Source: UBA4416 sp943362175
GTDB lineage: Bacteria; Bacteroidota; Bacteroidia; B-17B0; Aurantibacillaceae
Reading direction: 5' to 3'
DNA: 64,000 nt
NCBI GenBank assembly: GCA_943362175.1
Contig: CALRIU020000026.1
Span: 1 to 64,000 of the forward strand
Under the pieces are notes generated by a model. It had not been told where the DNA came from and did no database searches. It saw only the letters and a program-made list of their open reading frames with translations. This document shows, piece by piece, positions 23,965 to 32,507 of this stretch; the first letter of the stretch is position 1, and each line of letters begins with the position of its first letter. The position numbers were made by a program, and so were the translations under genes.

Positions 23965-26031
23965 CTAAATGCGGATTCCGATGACACACACGTCGTCTAC
24001 CTGCTCGAGCTCTCCTTTCCAGTGTTCGAAGGCTGCTGACAGTGATTGCTTCTGTACCTGCACAGGCATTTCTGAAACCGAAAGAAGAAGCTCCTGGAGC
24101 GCACGGTATTTGAATTTTTTGCCTTTAGGCCCGCCAAACTGGTCGGCAAAGCCATCCGTAAATGTATAGATCATGTCACCCTTTTCCAGGGTCATGCTAT
24201 GTTGCGAAAAAGGAACGGTGTCGCGGTCGTACTTGCCAACCGGCATTTTATCGGCTGCCAGAACCAGGAGCTCTTGTTTCCTGACGATCCAGATGGGATT
24301 ATTAGCGGCCGAATAGCTCAGTTCCTTATTGGCAAAGTCAAAGCTTAAGAGGCTGCAGTCCATGCCATCCTTACCGCCTTCCAGGCTTCCGTCGTTTGAT
24401 AAATAGCGGATGATCTTCTTCCGGGTGGCGTTTAAAATATCTGCCGGTTGCAGTAGCTTGTCGGCATTCACCGCCTCATTGAGGCAGCTGATGTTAAGCA
24501 TGCTCATGATCGAGCCCGGAACCCCGTGCCCCGTGCTATCGGCAATTGCCAGCAAAAAGCGGCCGTTGCTTAAGGAGGAGCTCCAGTAAAAATCACCGCT
24601 GACCACGTCCCTGGGTTTAAATACCAGGAAATAGTCTTTCAGGTTTTCGGAGAGCTGCTGTTCGCTGGTGAGGAGGGCGTACTGGATGCGCCTGGCATAG
24701 GTGATGCTGTCGAGGATCTCTTTCTGCTTGGTTTCAATGATCAGGTTCTTGGCGGACACATCGTTTTTTTGCTGCCGGATGATCTCATTATCTTTTTGCT
24801 TCCGGCGGTAATTGACGATGGCTGCTATCAGAAAGGCAAAGGATACCACCACAACACCCACCAGCAGGTAATTGATGGTCTTTTGCTTGTTTTGGGCTTC
24901 GCTCAGCGCCACGATCTGCCCCTCTTTTTTTTCCACTTCGTGAACAGTATTGATCTCGGATAGTTTTTCCTGCAGATTTTTGGCGTACACCGTATCCTTC
25001 AGGCTTAGCGCGCTCATGAGCACTTCATAGGAGCGGTCGTAATCTTTATTTTTATACAGGAATTTTCCCAGCTGGTGTTTCAGTCCTATCTCCTTGTTGA
25101 TCTCTGGTGAGCTTTTCAGCATGCGCAAGGCCGAGTCTACAAAAACAACAGCATCCTTGTAGTTCCCCTTTTTGGCGAGGATCTCGGCATGGTTGCTGAA
25201 GGTGGTGGTCTTCAGGTAATCTTCAAGCGTGTTGTTTGCAATGATATGGAGGGCTTCGCTGCTGTAGCGCTCGGCTCCGGCAAAATTTTTCAGCTCGAGG
25301 TACTCATGGCATATATTGTTACAGATCATAATCAGATCTGAAAAATTGCTGTCGGCCTTCGCGGCTTTGTAGCTCTCCATATACAGCGCCAGCGCTTCCC
25401 GCGGCCGGTTGCTGGAACCGTACACATTGGCGAGATTGATCTTCAGGGAATAATTCAGAACCACATCATCCAGCTTTTCGGAGATGGCAATTCCCTTTTT
25501 GTAATAACTGATGCTGTTCTTATAGTCCTGGATATTGTAAAACAGGGAGCCGAGGCTGTTGTATAATTTAGAGAGCCCCGTATCGAATTTGATCTTTGTG
25601 AACTTTTGCTCCGCCTGCATAAAACACCTGATCGCCTTATCGTTCAATCCCTGGCTCGTATAGGCAATGCCCATGTTGGTGAGCGAGCGGCCCATGCCGA
25701 GCTCATCGCCGATAGGCTCCTGTATGCTCAGCGCCTGCTGGTGATAGGCAATGGCAGAGTCGTTGTTGCCTATGTAATTATAGGCGGAGCCAATGGTGTT
25801 GAGCGAAAATGCCAATAAACGTTTATTGTCCGCATGCGCGGCAAGGCGATTCGCCTCAAAGGCCACAGCAAGCGATTGCTTGGGGTCTGCCGAAAACAAG
25901 GCGCGCGCTTCATCGATCCTGGACTGGACAAGTGCCGTATCCGGCTGGGAAAATGCAGACCCCCAGGCGCACAGGAAAAGAACGACGATCGGGAAAATGC
26001 GCGGTTTATAAGTGGTTTTAGTACACCTCAT
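23965..26031 (-). CDS. TPR-SpoIIE phosphatase, copy 1
   Basis: The 688-aa protein has the same architecture as its neighbour: signal peptide (ending AFSQ), TPR array (about 60-330), membrane helix (about 385-405), coiled coil and SpoIIE/PP2C domain (about 460-688). GDFYWSSS, AIADSTGHGVPGSI and FADQFGGPKGKKFKYR are shared with copy 2, and both end in QVDDVC-x-IGIRI. It begins 26 bases after the mutase stop, so mutase and phosphatases may share a transcript. The tandem pair arose by duplication; the sensor halves have diverged much more than the phosphatase halves. Confidence 0.88.
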   Translation of the reverse strand: MRCTKTTYKPRIFPIVVLFLCAWGSAFSQPDTALVQSRIDEARALFSADPKQSLAVAFEANRLAAHADNKRLLAFSLNTIGSAYNYIGNNDSAIAYHQQALSIQEPIGDELGMGRSLTNMGIAYTSQGLNDKAIRCFMQAEQKFTKIKFDTGLSKLYNSLGSLFYNIQDYKNSISYYKKGIAISEKLDDVVLNYSLKINLANVYGSSNRPREALALYMESYKAAKADSNFSDLIMICNNICHEYLELKNFAGAERYSSEALHIIANNTLEDYLKTTTFSNHAEILAKKGNYKDAVVFVDSALRMLKSSPEINKEIGLKHQLGKFLYKNKDYDRSYEVLMSALSLKDTVYAKNLQEKLSEINTVHEVEKKEGQIVALSEAQNKQKTINYLLVGVVVVSFAFLIAAIVNYRRKQKDNEIIRQQKNDVSAKNLIIETKQKEILDSITYARRIQYALLTSEQQLSENLKDYFLVFKPRDVVSGDFYWSSSLSNGRFLLAIADSTGHGVPGSIMSMLNISCLNEAVNADKLLQPADILNATRKKIIRYLSNDGSLEGGKDGMDCSLLSFDFANKELSYSAANNPIWIVRKQELLVLAADKMPVGKYDRDTVPFSQHSMTLEKGDMIYTFTDGFADQFGGPKGKKFKYRALQELLLSVSEMPVQVQKQSLSAAFEHWKGELEQVDDVCVIGIRI

Positions 26032-26057
26032 GAGCTGTCGGTAAGACGAAAGCGATC

Positions 26058-29000
26058 CTACATGTTTCGCCTGTACTGTCCGCCTACCTCAAACAGGCAT
26101 TTGGTGATTTGCCCCAGCGACATGTATTTGACGGCTTCCATCAGTTCGGTGAAAATGTTCCTGTTCTGGATAGCAGCTGTCTGGAGCTTATGCACCATGT
26201 GGTCGTATTGATCCGCATGCGTTTTGTGCAGCTCGGCGAGCATCGTAATCTGGTATTCCTTCTCTTCGGTGGTTGAGCGGATCACCTCTTTCGGGATGAT
26301 GGTCGGGCTGCCTTTGCTTGACAGGAAGGTATTCACGCCAATGATCGGGTACTCACCCGTATGCTTCAGCGTTTCATAATACAGGCTCTCTTCCTGGATC
26401 TGTCCGCGCTGGTACATGGTTTCCATAGCGCCCAGCACACCGCCGCGTTCCGAGATACGGTCGAACTCCCTTAATACCGCTTCTTCCACGAGGTCTGTCA
26501 GCTCTTCGATGATGAAAGAACCCTGCAGCGGATTTTCGTTTTTCGCTAAGCCCAGCTCACGGTTAATGATCAATTGGATGGCCATGGCCCTTCTTACTGA
26601 TTCCTCGGTAGGTGTGGTAATCGCTTCATCATAGGCATTCGTGTGCAGGGAATTACAGTTGTCATAGATGGCATACAAGGCCTGTAGTGTCGTCCGGATG
26701 TCGTTGAAATCGATCTCCTGCGCATGAAGCGAGCGACCGGATGTCTGAATGTGGTATTTCAGCATCTGGCTGCGTTCATTACCGTTGTAGCGGTACTTCA
26801 TCGCTTTCGACCAGATGCGGCGGCTCACGCGGCCGATCACGCTGTACTCAGGGTCGATGCCATTACTGAAGAAGAAGGATAAGTTCGGAGCAAAATCATC
26901 GATGTGCATGCCGCGGCTCAGGTAATACTCCACGAAGGTGAAACCATTGGCGAGTGTAAAGGCAAGCTGCGAGATAGGATTGGCGCCGGCTTCCGCAATG
27001 TGGTAACCGCTGATGGACACCGAGTAAAAGTTCCTCACTTTCTGATCAATGAAATATTGCTGCACATCGCCCATCACCCGGAGGCTGAACTCTGTGCTGA
27101 AGATACAGGTGTTTTGCGCCTGGTCTTCTTTCAGGATATCGGCCTGTACCGTGCCGCGCACCTGCGATAAGGTCGTCGCTTTAATGTTTTCGTACACTTC
27201 TTTTGGCAATACCTGGTCGCCGGTAACACCCAGCAGCATCAGGCCCAGGCCGTTATTGCCTTCCGGCAGATCGCCCTGGTAAGTCGGGCGTATGGTTCCT
27301 TTGGCTTTGTAGATGGCTTTGATTTTTTCCTCCACTTCTTTTTCCAGGCCATGCTCTTTGATGTACAATTCGCATTGCTGATCGATAGCGGCATTCATGA
27401 AGAATGCTGCGATGGTTGGCGCAGGGCCGTTGATGGTCATGGATACCGAGGTTTTCGGATCGGCGAGGTTAAAGCCGCTGTATAATTTCTTGGCATCATC
27501 GAGGCAGCAGATGCTTACACCCGAGTTGCCGATCTTCCCGTAAATATCCGGGCGGTAATCCGGATCGTTCCCGTAAAGGGTTACGCTATCGAAAGCTGTG
27601 CTTAAGCGGGCGGCGGGCAATCCCTTGCTCACATAATGGAAACGCTTGTTGGTGCGCTCCGGTCCGCCTTCGCCGGCAAACATCCGCGTTGGGTCCTCGC
27701 CCTCGCGCTTAAATGGATAGATCCCTGCGGTGTAGGGGAAATCTCCCGGGAAATTTTCCTGCAGGTTCCATTTCAGGATATCGCCCCAGGCACTGTATTT
27801 CGGTGAGGCGATCTTCGGAACCTGTGTGTGGGAAAGGGATTCGTAATGCGTGGCAATTTTCAGAACCTTATCACGCACCTTAAACTCATAAAACTCGTTG
27901 CTGAATAATTTCTTCTTGGCCTCCCAGTTCTCGATCACCAGCATGTTGCGCGGGTCGAGGTCCAGCTTTGTTTTTTCATACGCTTCCTGCAGGCCTTTGA
28001 TCAAACGGTCTTTATCATCCATGGTGGAAGCGGAGATCGTTTCGATGGTTTTTTGGATGCCGTATAATTTCTGCGCTACTTCCGCCTGCTGTTCCGCTTT
28101 CTTGTCATAGCTGCGGTTGTTCTCGGAAATCTCGCTCAGGTAGCGGGTTTTGGAAGGAGGAATGATGTAGATCTTTTCGCTCATCTCTTCCGTAATGTGG
28201 AAGTTGGAAGCCAGGTTTTTATTTCCTGTTTTCTCCACCATTTTGTTCATCACCGCTTTATAGAGGCGGTTCATGCCCGGGTCGTTGAACTGCGACGCGA
28301 TGGTGCCGAATACCGGGATGTCCTCGTCCGCAATTTCCCATAAGTTGTGGTTGCGCTTGTATTGTTTTTTCACATCGCGGATGGCATCCAAAGCCCCCCG
28401 CTTGTCAAATTTATTCAATGCGATAATGTCGGCAAAATCCAGCATGTCGATCTTCTCGAGCTGGGTGGCAGCGCCGTATTCAGGCGTCATCACGTACAGG
28501 CTCATGTTGGAGTGCTCGATGATCTCCGTATCGCTTTGCCCGATGCCGGAGGTCTCTAAAATGATCAGGTCAAAGTGAGCGGCTTTGCAGATGTTCACCG
28601 CATCCTGCACGTATTTGCTCAGGGCCAGGTTGCTCTGGCGCGTAGCCAGTGAGCGCATATACACGCGGTCGTTCTTGATGGCATTCATGCGGATCCTGTC
28701 GCCCAGCAAAGCCCCACCGGTCTTGCGTTTGGAAGGGTCCACCGAGATGATCGCAATTTGCTTGTCCTTAAAATCAATTAGAAAGCGGCGTACCAGCTCA
28801 TCCACCAGGCTCGATTTTCCGGAGCCACCGGTTCCGGTGATCCCCAGCACAGGCGTGGCCGATACTTTGGCTTTGCTTTCGATGTCTTTCAGGACGATGG
28901 TATTCTCCTCGTTGAAGTTTTCCGCCGCCGAAATGATTTTGGCGATGGATTTAAAATCCTTTTGTGCAAATTTCGTGATCTCCCCGTTGAGCTGAGTGCC

Positions 29001-29438
29001 TGTGGCGTAGTCGCACTGGCGCAGCAGATCGTTGATCATGCCCTGCAGGCCAAGCGCACGGCCATCGTCGGGCGAATAGATCTTGGTGATGCCATAGGCA
29101 TGCAGCTCCTCGATCTCAGTAGGGAGGATCACACCGCCGCCGCCGCCAAACAGCTTGATATGCTCGCAGCCTTTTTCTTTCAGGAGATCGTACATGTATT
29201 TGAAATATTCCACGTGCCCGCCCTGGTAGCTCGTTACGGCAATGGCATTCGCGTCTTCCTGGATAGCACAGTTTACTACTTCCTGCGCGCTGCGGTCGTG
29301 GCCTAAGTGAATGACTTCGGCACCACTCGACTGGATGATACGGCGCATGATGTTAATTGCGGCATCGTGTCCGTCGAAGAGGGCTGCGGCAGTGACAATA
29401 CGAATTTTATGTTTGGATTGGTATGGGCTTGTTTCCAT
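26058..29438 (-). CDS. icmF: fused acyl-CoA mutase with built-in G-protein chaperone (IcmF-type)
   Basis: The 1126-aa enzyme joins three parts. A B12-binding domain (about 12-140) carries DGHDAAI with the axial His24. A MeaB/ArgK-like GTPase (about 190-420) carries the P-loop GTGGSGKSS (202-210). The catalytic TIM-barrel mutase follows (about 560-1100). This order defines IcmF, which interconverts isobutyryl-CoA and n-butyryl-CoA using adenosylcobalamin, while the GTPase protects and reloads the cofactor. Related fusions act on other branched acyl-CoAs. Mutase landmarks include ARLSTAFDS, GNSGVSICCLDD and SISGYHIAEAGAN. Methylmalonyl-CoA mutase of Bacteroidota is a separate two-subunit enzyme without the GTPase, so that name is less likely. 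Confidence 0.9.
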   Translation of the reverse strand: METSPYQSKHKIRIVTAAALFDGHDAAINIMRRIIQSSGAEVIHLGHDRSAQEVVNCAIQEDANAIAVTSYQGGHVEYFKYMYDLLKEKGCEHIKLFGGGGGVILPTEIEELHAYGITKIYSPDDGRALGLQGMINDLLRQCDYATGTQLNGEITKFAQKDFKSIAKIISAAENFNEENTIVLKDIESKAKVSATPVLGITGTGGSGKSSLVDELVRRFLIDFKDKQIAIISVDPSKRKTGGALLGDRIRMNAIKNDRVYMRSLATRQSNLALSKYVQDAVNICKAAHFDLIILETSGIGQSDTEIIEHSNMSLYVMTPEYGAATQLEKIDMLDFADIIALNKFDKRGALDAIRDVKKQYKRNHNLWEIADEDIPVFGTIASQFNDPGMNRLYKAVMNKMVEKTGNKNLASNFHITEEMSEKIYIIPPSKTRYLSEISENNRSYDKKAEQQAEVAQKLYGIQKTIETISASTMDDKDRLIKGLQEAYEKTKLDLDPRNMLVIENWEAKKKLFSNEFYEFKVRDKVLKIATHYESLSHTQVPKIASPKYSAWGDILKWNLQENFPGDFPYTAGIYPFKREGEDPTRMFAGEGGPERTNKRFHYVSKGLPAARLSTAFDSVTLYGNDPDYRPDIYGKIGNSGVSICCLDDAKKLYSGFNLADPKTSVSMTINGPAPTIAAFFMNAAIDQQCELYIKEHGLEKEVEEKIKAIYKAKGTIRPTYQGDLPEGNNGLGLMLLGVTGDQVLPKEVYENIKATTLSQVRGTVQADILKEDQAQNTCIFSTEFSLRVMGDVQQYFIDQKVRNFYSVSISGYHIAEAGANPISQLAFTLANGFTFVEYYLSRGMHIDDFAPNLSFFFSNGIDPEYSVIGRVSRRIWSKAMKYRYNGNERSQMLKYHIQTSGRSLHAQEIDFNDIRTTLQALYAIYDNCNSLHTNAYDEAITTPTEESVRRAMAIQLIINRELGLAKNENPLQGSFIIEELTDLVEEAVLREFDRISERGGVLGAMETMYQRGQIQEESLYYETLKHTGEYPIIGVNTFLSSKGSPTIIPKEVIRSTTEEKEYQITMLAELHKTHADQYDHMVHKLQTAAIQNRNIFTELMEAVKYMSLGQITKCLFEVGGQYRRNM

Positions 29439-29565
29439 TGGAAAGTTTATTAAAAATAGAGTTGACTAATATAGTAGTTTTTCCGCTACCGGAGGCAAAA
29501 ATTAGTCGATTTTAGGAGGCTAAATGCCCATGTGATTTAGGTTGAGAACCTGTGATATTTTAAAC

Positions 29566-29705
29566 AACCCTGAAGGGATTCAATATAAATACTACAAAAG
29601 TACGGGAGGCCATAGATAACCCTGAAGGGGTTGAATATTCGCCCCCTTCAGGGTCGTGGCTCTTAGGATTTGTTGCTTTTATCGATGTTTAACCCCTTAG
29701 GGTTT
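29566..29705. repeat. cluster of AACCCTGAAGGG-type repeats
   Basis: Four related elements lie in the 336-base gap upstream of the mutase: AACCCTGAAGGGATTCAATA at 29566, AACCCTGAAGGGGTTGAATA at 29618, the inverted half CCCCCTTCAGGGT at 29642, and AACCCCTTAGGGTTT at 29691. Each contains an inverted pair CCCT/AGGG. Motifs of this kind recur in intergenic DNA of many Bacteroidota. The rest of the gap 29439-29774 is AT rich and holds no gene I can see. A TAATTTTTG sequence near 29500 on the minus strand may be the mutase promoter. Confidence 0.7.
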
Positions 29706-29774
29706 ATGCATTAATATCAACTAAACATTTGGCCCGGAGCAATATCCTTACGAAATGGTATTGGGTAAAATGCC

Positions 29775-30119
29775 TTAGGAAGACGCTCTTTTGGCGCTAA
29801 TCACCTTGTAATAGAAAATTCCGGTGAAGAGAAAGCCGAGTGCAAAAGGAACCGCCGCTGCCAGCTTGTATTTGCCGTCGGTAAAAAACTCGACATACAT
29901 CCATAGGCTGTTGGCGCAGATCCAGAATAAAACACCCAGGTTGATGTACAGGTCCACCGTTTTGCGGGTCACGAATACGATGAGCAGCGCGATGGTGAGC
30001 GTGGGGATGATCATCAGGATGCCCAGCCAGCGCAGCTCCAGCATCCAGCAGCTGTCTTTGATGAGCCAGAAAACGATGTGCAGGTTTTCGTATTTTCTTA
30101 TGTTTTCGGGGGCTATCAT
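29775..30119 (-). CDS. small three-helix membrane protein of unknown function
   Basis: The 114-aa protein has three hydrophobic segments (about 30-50, 57-74 and 86-106), with charged ends and a Trp-rich first third. No family motif is visible. It is a single gene, divergent from the M16 peptidase gene. Convergent repeats and the mutase promoter region lie on the other side. Confidence 0.6.
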   Translation of the reverse strand: MIAPENIRKYENLHIVFWLIKDSCWMLELRWLGILMIIPTLTIALLIVFVTRKTVDLYINLGVLFWICANSLWMYVEFFTDGKYKLAAAVPFALGFLFTGIFYYKVISAKRASS

Positions 30120-30140
30120 CGAGGGATTAAAAATAAGCTT

Positions 30141-30174
30141 TTTGATTTTATTTCCGCCAATTTTAGTATCTTTA
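30141..30174 (+). promoter_or_regulatory. likely promoter of the M16 peptidase operon
   Basis: TTTG (30141-30144) and TATCTTTA (30167-30174) are separated by 22 bases, one mismatch from the Bacteroidota consensus, and lie 28 bases before the ATG at 30203. Confidence 0.45.
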
Positions 30175-30202
30175 AAGGATAATCCAGTTCCTAAACCACT
30201 TT

Positions 30203-31441
30203 ATGATTCAATTCGAAAAATTCAAGCTTAAAAATAATCTCACCGTTATTGTTCACCAGGATAAAAGCACGCCAATGGCCTGTATCAATATCATATATGA
30301 TGTCGGCGCCCGAGACGAAGACGAGAACAAGACCGGTTTTGCACACTTATTCGAGCACCTCATGTTTGGTGGGAGCATCAATATCCCCAATTACGATGAG
30401 CCCCTGCAAATGGTAGGCGGCGAAAACAACGCCTTTACCACCAACGATATTACCAATTACTACTGCACTGTCCCGTCGGAAAACCTGGAAACGGCTTTTT
30501 GGCTGGAAAGCGACCGCATGCTGAGCCTGGCCTTCGATAAAAAAAGCCTGGAAGTGCAGCGCAACGTGGTGATCGAAGAGTTCAAACAACGCTACCTGAA
30601 CCAGCCTTACGGCGATGTATGGCTGCTCTTGAGGCCCCTGGTGTATAAAGTACACCCCTATAAATGGGCCACGATCGGTAAAGAGATCAAGCACATTGAA
30701 GATGCCACGATGAGCGACGTGAAGTCTTTTTTCAAAGCGCATTATAACCCGAGCAACGCCGTATTGGTCGTAGCGGGTGATGTGGAGCTGGACCATGTGA
30801 AACAGCTGGCGGAAAAATGGTTCGAGCCGATCGATGCAGGCATCAAGCCGCAGCGGAATTTGCCGGTAGAGCCCGAGCAAACCGAATACCGCAGCATGAC
30901 GGTAGAGCGCGATGTGCCGATCAGCTCCATCTACAGGGCTTACCGCATGTGCTCCCGCAAAGATCCGGAATACCATACGGTGGACCTGATCTCCGATATC
31001 TTGTCGCGCGGCAATTCCTCGCGTTTGTATAAAACGCTCATCAAGGACAAACAATTGTTCTCCGACCTGAACGCTTACGTGATGGGCGATTTTGATAAAG
31101 GGCTGTTTGTGATTTCCGGAAAGCTGAACGACGGCGTGAGTATGGAGCAGGCGGAAGCCGGTATCGACGCGGAAATCGAACGGCTGCAACACGAGCTGGT
31201 GCCGGCAGATGAATTGCAGAAATGCAAGAACAAGATCGAATCCACGGTAACCTACAGCGAAACCGATGTGCTCAACAAAGCCACGAACCTGGCGATTTCA
31301 GAGCTCCTGGGCGATGCGGACCTGATCAACCAGGAGATCGAAAATTACAATAAGGTAACCGCTGAGCAGATCCGGGAGCAGGCAACTAAGATCCTGAAAA
31401 AAACGAATTGCAGTACGTTGTATTATTTGAAAAAAAGCTAA
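30203..31441 (+). CDS. M16-family zinc peptidase
   Basis: The 412-aa protein is one pitrilysin-type half with the inverted zinc motif HLFEH at residues 48-52 and the downstream acidic region near 115-125. A second, non-catalytic M16 domain follows to the C-terminus (RGNSSRLYKTL near 273). No signal peptide is present, so it is probably cytoplasmic or leaves by another route. Bacterial M16 enzymes often work as two-gene pairs, but no inactive partner is encoded nearby, so it may act as a homodimer. Its stop codon overlaps the start of an inverted repeat (31439). Confidence 0.92.
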   Translation: MIQFEKFKLKNNLTVIVHQDKSTPMACINIIYDVGARDEDENKTGFAHLFEHLMFGGSINIPNYDEPLQMVGGENNAFTTNDITNYYCTVPSENLETAFWLESDRMLSLAFDKKSLEVQRNVVIEEFKQRYLNQPYGDVWLLLRPLVYKVHPYKWATIGKEIKHIEDATMSDVKSFFKAHYNPSNAVLVVAGDVELDHVKQLAEKWFEPIDAGIKPQRNLPVEPEQTEYRSMTVERDVPISSIYRAYRMCSRKDPEYHTVDLISDILSRGNSSRLYKTLIKDKQLFSDLNAYVMGDFDKGLFVISGKLNDGVSMEQAEAGIDAEIERLQHELVPADELQKCKNKIESTVTYSETDVLNKATNLAISELLGDADLINQEIENYNKVTAEQIREQATKILKKTNCSTLYYLKKS

Positions 31442-31527
31442 CCGCAAAGACGCAGAGAGAGGAACAGACGCAAAGAACGCAGAAGCTCATGTTTCTTTGC
31501 GTAAATACTCTGCGAACTCTGCGGTTA
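31439..31527. repeat. CGCAAAGACGCAGAG inverted repeat element
   Basis: The left arm TAACCGCAAAGACGCAGAG (31439-31457) faces a right arm ending CTCTGCGGTTA (31517-31527). GACGCAAAGAACGCAGAA and TTTCTTTGCGT lie inside. The left end includes the stop codon of the peptidase gene. Elements built from CGCAAAGACGCA-like arms are common between genes in Bacteroidota and some other phyla. It makes the frame of the next gene look 45 codons longer than it is. Confidence 0.75.
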
Positions 31528-31542
31528 AGAAATCAAGAACAC

Positions 31543-32496
31543 ATGACCATAGCCGAAATATCACACCGACTCAATCATCTTCAGTTCAATTCTGATGTCA
31601 TCAATTTGTATGAAGAGCCACATCGCTTTTACCATACACTGGCGCACATCGAAGCCGTGATGAAGCACCTGCACGATGCCGACCTGCTGAAGCATGACGA
31701 ATTATTCCTGGCGGCCGTATTCCATGATATCATCTACAACCCGCAGTCGGCCACCAATGAAGAGGATTCAGCCGAGTACTTTTTAGCTTCGGCCAAAACA
31801 TCGGGTCTGACGAACGCGCAGAAAGAGCATATCAGGCAGCTGATCCTCGACACGAAGACGCACAAAGCCACGGTTCCGTTCTCGGAGGAGTTCATCAAAG
31901 CAGACCTGGCAATTTTCGATGCGCCTTTCGATAAGCTGATCCAGTACGAAAAACAAATTTTTAAAGAGTTTCAGTTTGTGGATTATAAGGTCTACAGGGA
32001 AAAGCGCAGTGAGATTCTGCAGCACTTCAATACCAATGGAAGGCTGGACCACCTCATCAGCTATGTCAATTCCGTGGAGCCGAATATCGGCGTTTTTGCG
32101 GGCAGCTTTAATCCCTTTCATAAAGGGCATTATAATGTTTTGCAAAAAGCAGAAAAGCTGTTTGATAAAGTGATCATCGCTTTTGGAAAAAATCCCGAGA
32201 AGGGCGACCGCTCCTGGGAGATCCCCAAAACCCTTGCCTACCGGCAGCAGGCGGAGTATAACGGTCTGGTTACTGACTTTGTGGACTCGCTGGGCTATGA
32301 AGTAACCATTGTCCGTGGCCTGAGAAACTCTACCGATTTTCAGTATGAGCAAAACCAGTACCGCTATATCCAGGAGCTGAAGCCCGACATTAAGATCGTG
32401 AACATCTTTTGTGACAAGGAGTTCGAGCACATCAGCTCTTCGGGTATCCGGACATTGGAAAAATACAACAAGCACCAGGGATATTTACTGCATTAA
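31543..32496 (+). CDS. HD-domain / CoaD-like nucleotidyltransferase fusion
   Basis: Residues 1-170 form an HD-superfamily metal-binding domain (H31, H35, HD at 61-62, and ADLAIFDAP near 120-128). Residues 180-317 form a pantetheine-phosphate adenylyltransferase-like domain with GSFNPFHKGH (187-196), RGLRN (258-262) and ISSSGIRTL (297-305). CoaD joins AMP to 4'-phosphopantetheine in CoA synthesis; the HD part may be a phosphohydrolase acting on the same or a related nucleotide (inference). The frame runs open from 31408, but that stretch is the repeat element. ATG 31543 is therefore the start. The subtilase gene follows after 11 bases. Confidence 0.82.
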   Translation: MTIAEISHRLNHLQFNSDVINLYEEPHRFYHTLAHIEAVMKHLHDADLLKHDELFLAAVFHDIIYNPQSATNEEDSAEYFLASAKTSGLTNAQKEHIRQLILDTKTHKATVPFSEEFIKADLAIFDAPFDKLIQYEKQIFKEFQFVDYKVYREKRSEILQHFNTNGRLDHLISYVNSVEPNIGVFAGSFNPFHKGHYNVLQKAEKLFDKVIIAFGKNPEKGDRSWEIPKTLAYRQQAEYNGLVTDFVDSLGYEVTIVRGLRNSTDFQYEQNQYRYIQELKPDIKIVNIFCDKEFEHISSSGIRTLEKYNKHQGYLLH

Positions 32497-32507
32497 ATGA
32501 TCTGATC

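Noticed and set aside
29439..29774. Small gene or RNA gene between the mutase and the three-helix protein
   Set aside because: Only repeat elements and AT-rich DNA are seen, with no frame, tRNA fold or conserved RNA motif.
31408..31542. 45-codon N-terminal extension of the HD/CoaD-like protein
   Set aside because: The extension is the translated inverted repeat plus the tail of the peptidase gene and is unlike any HD protein start.
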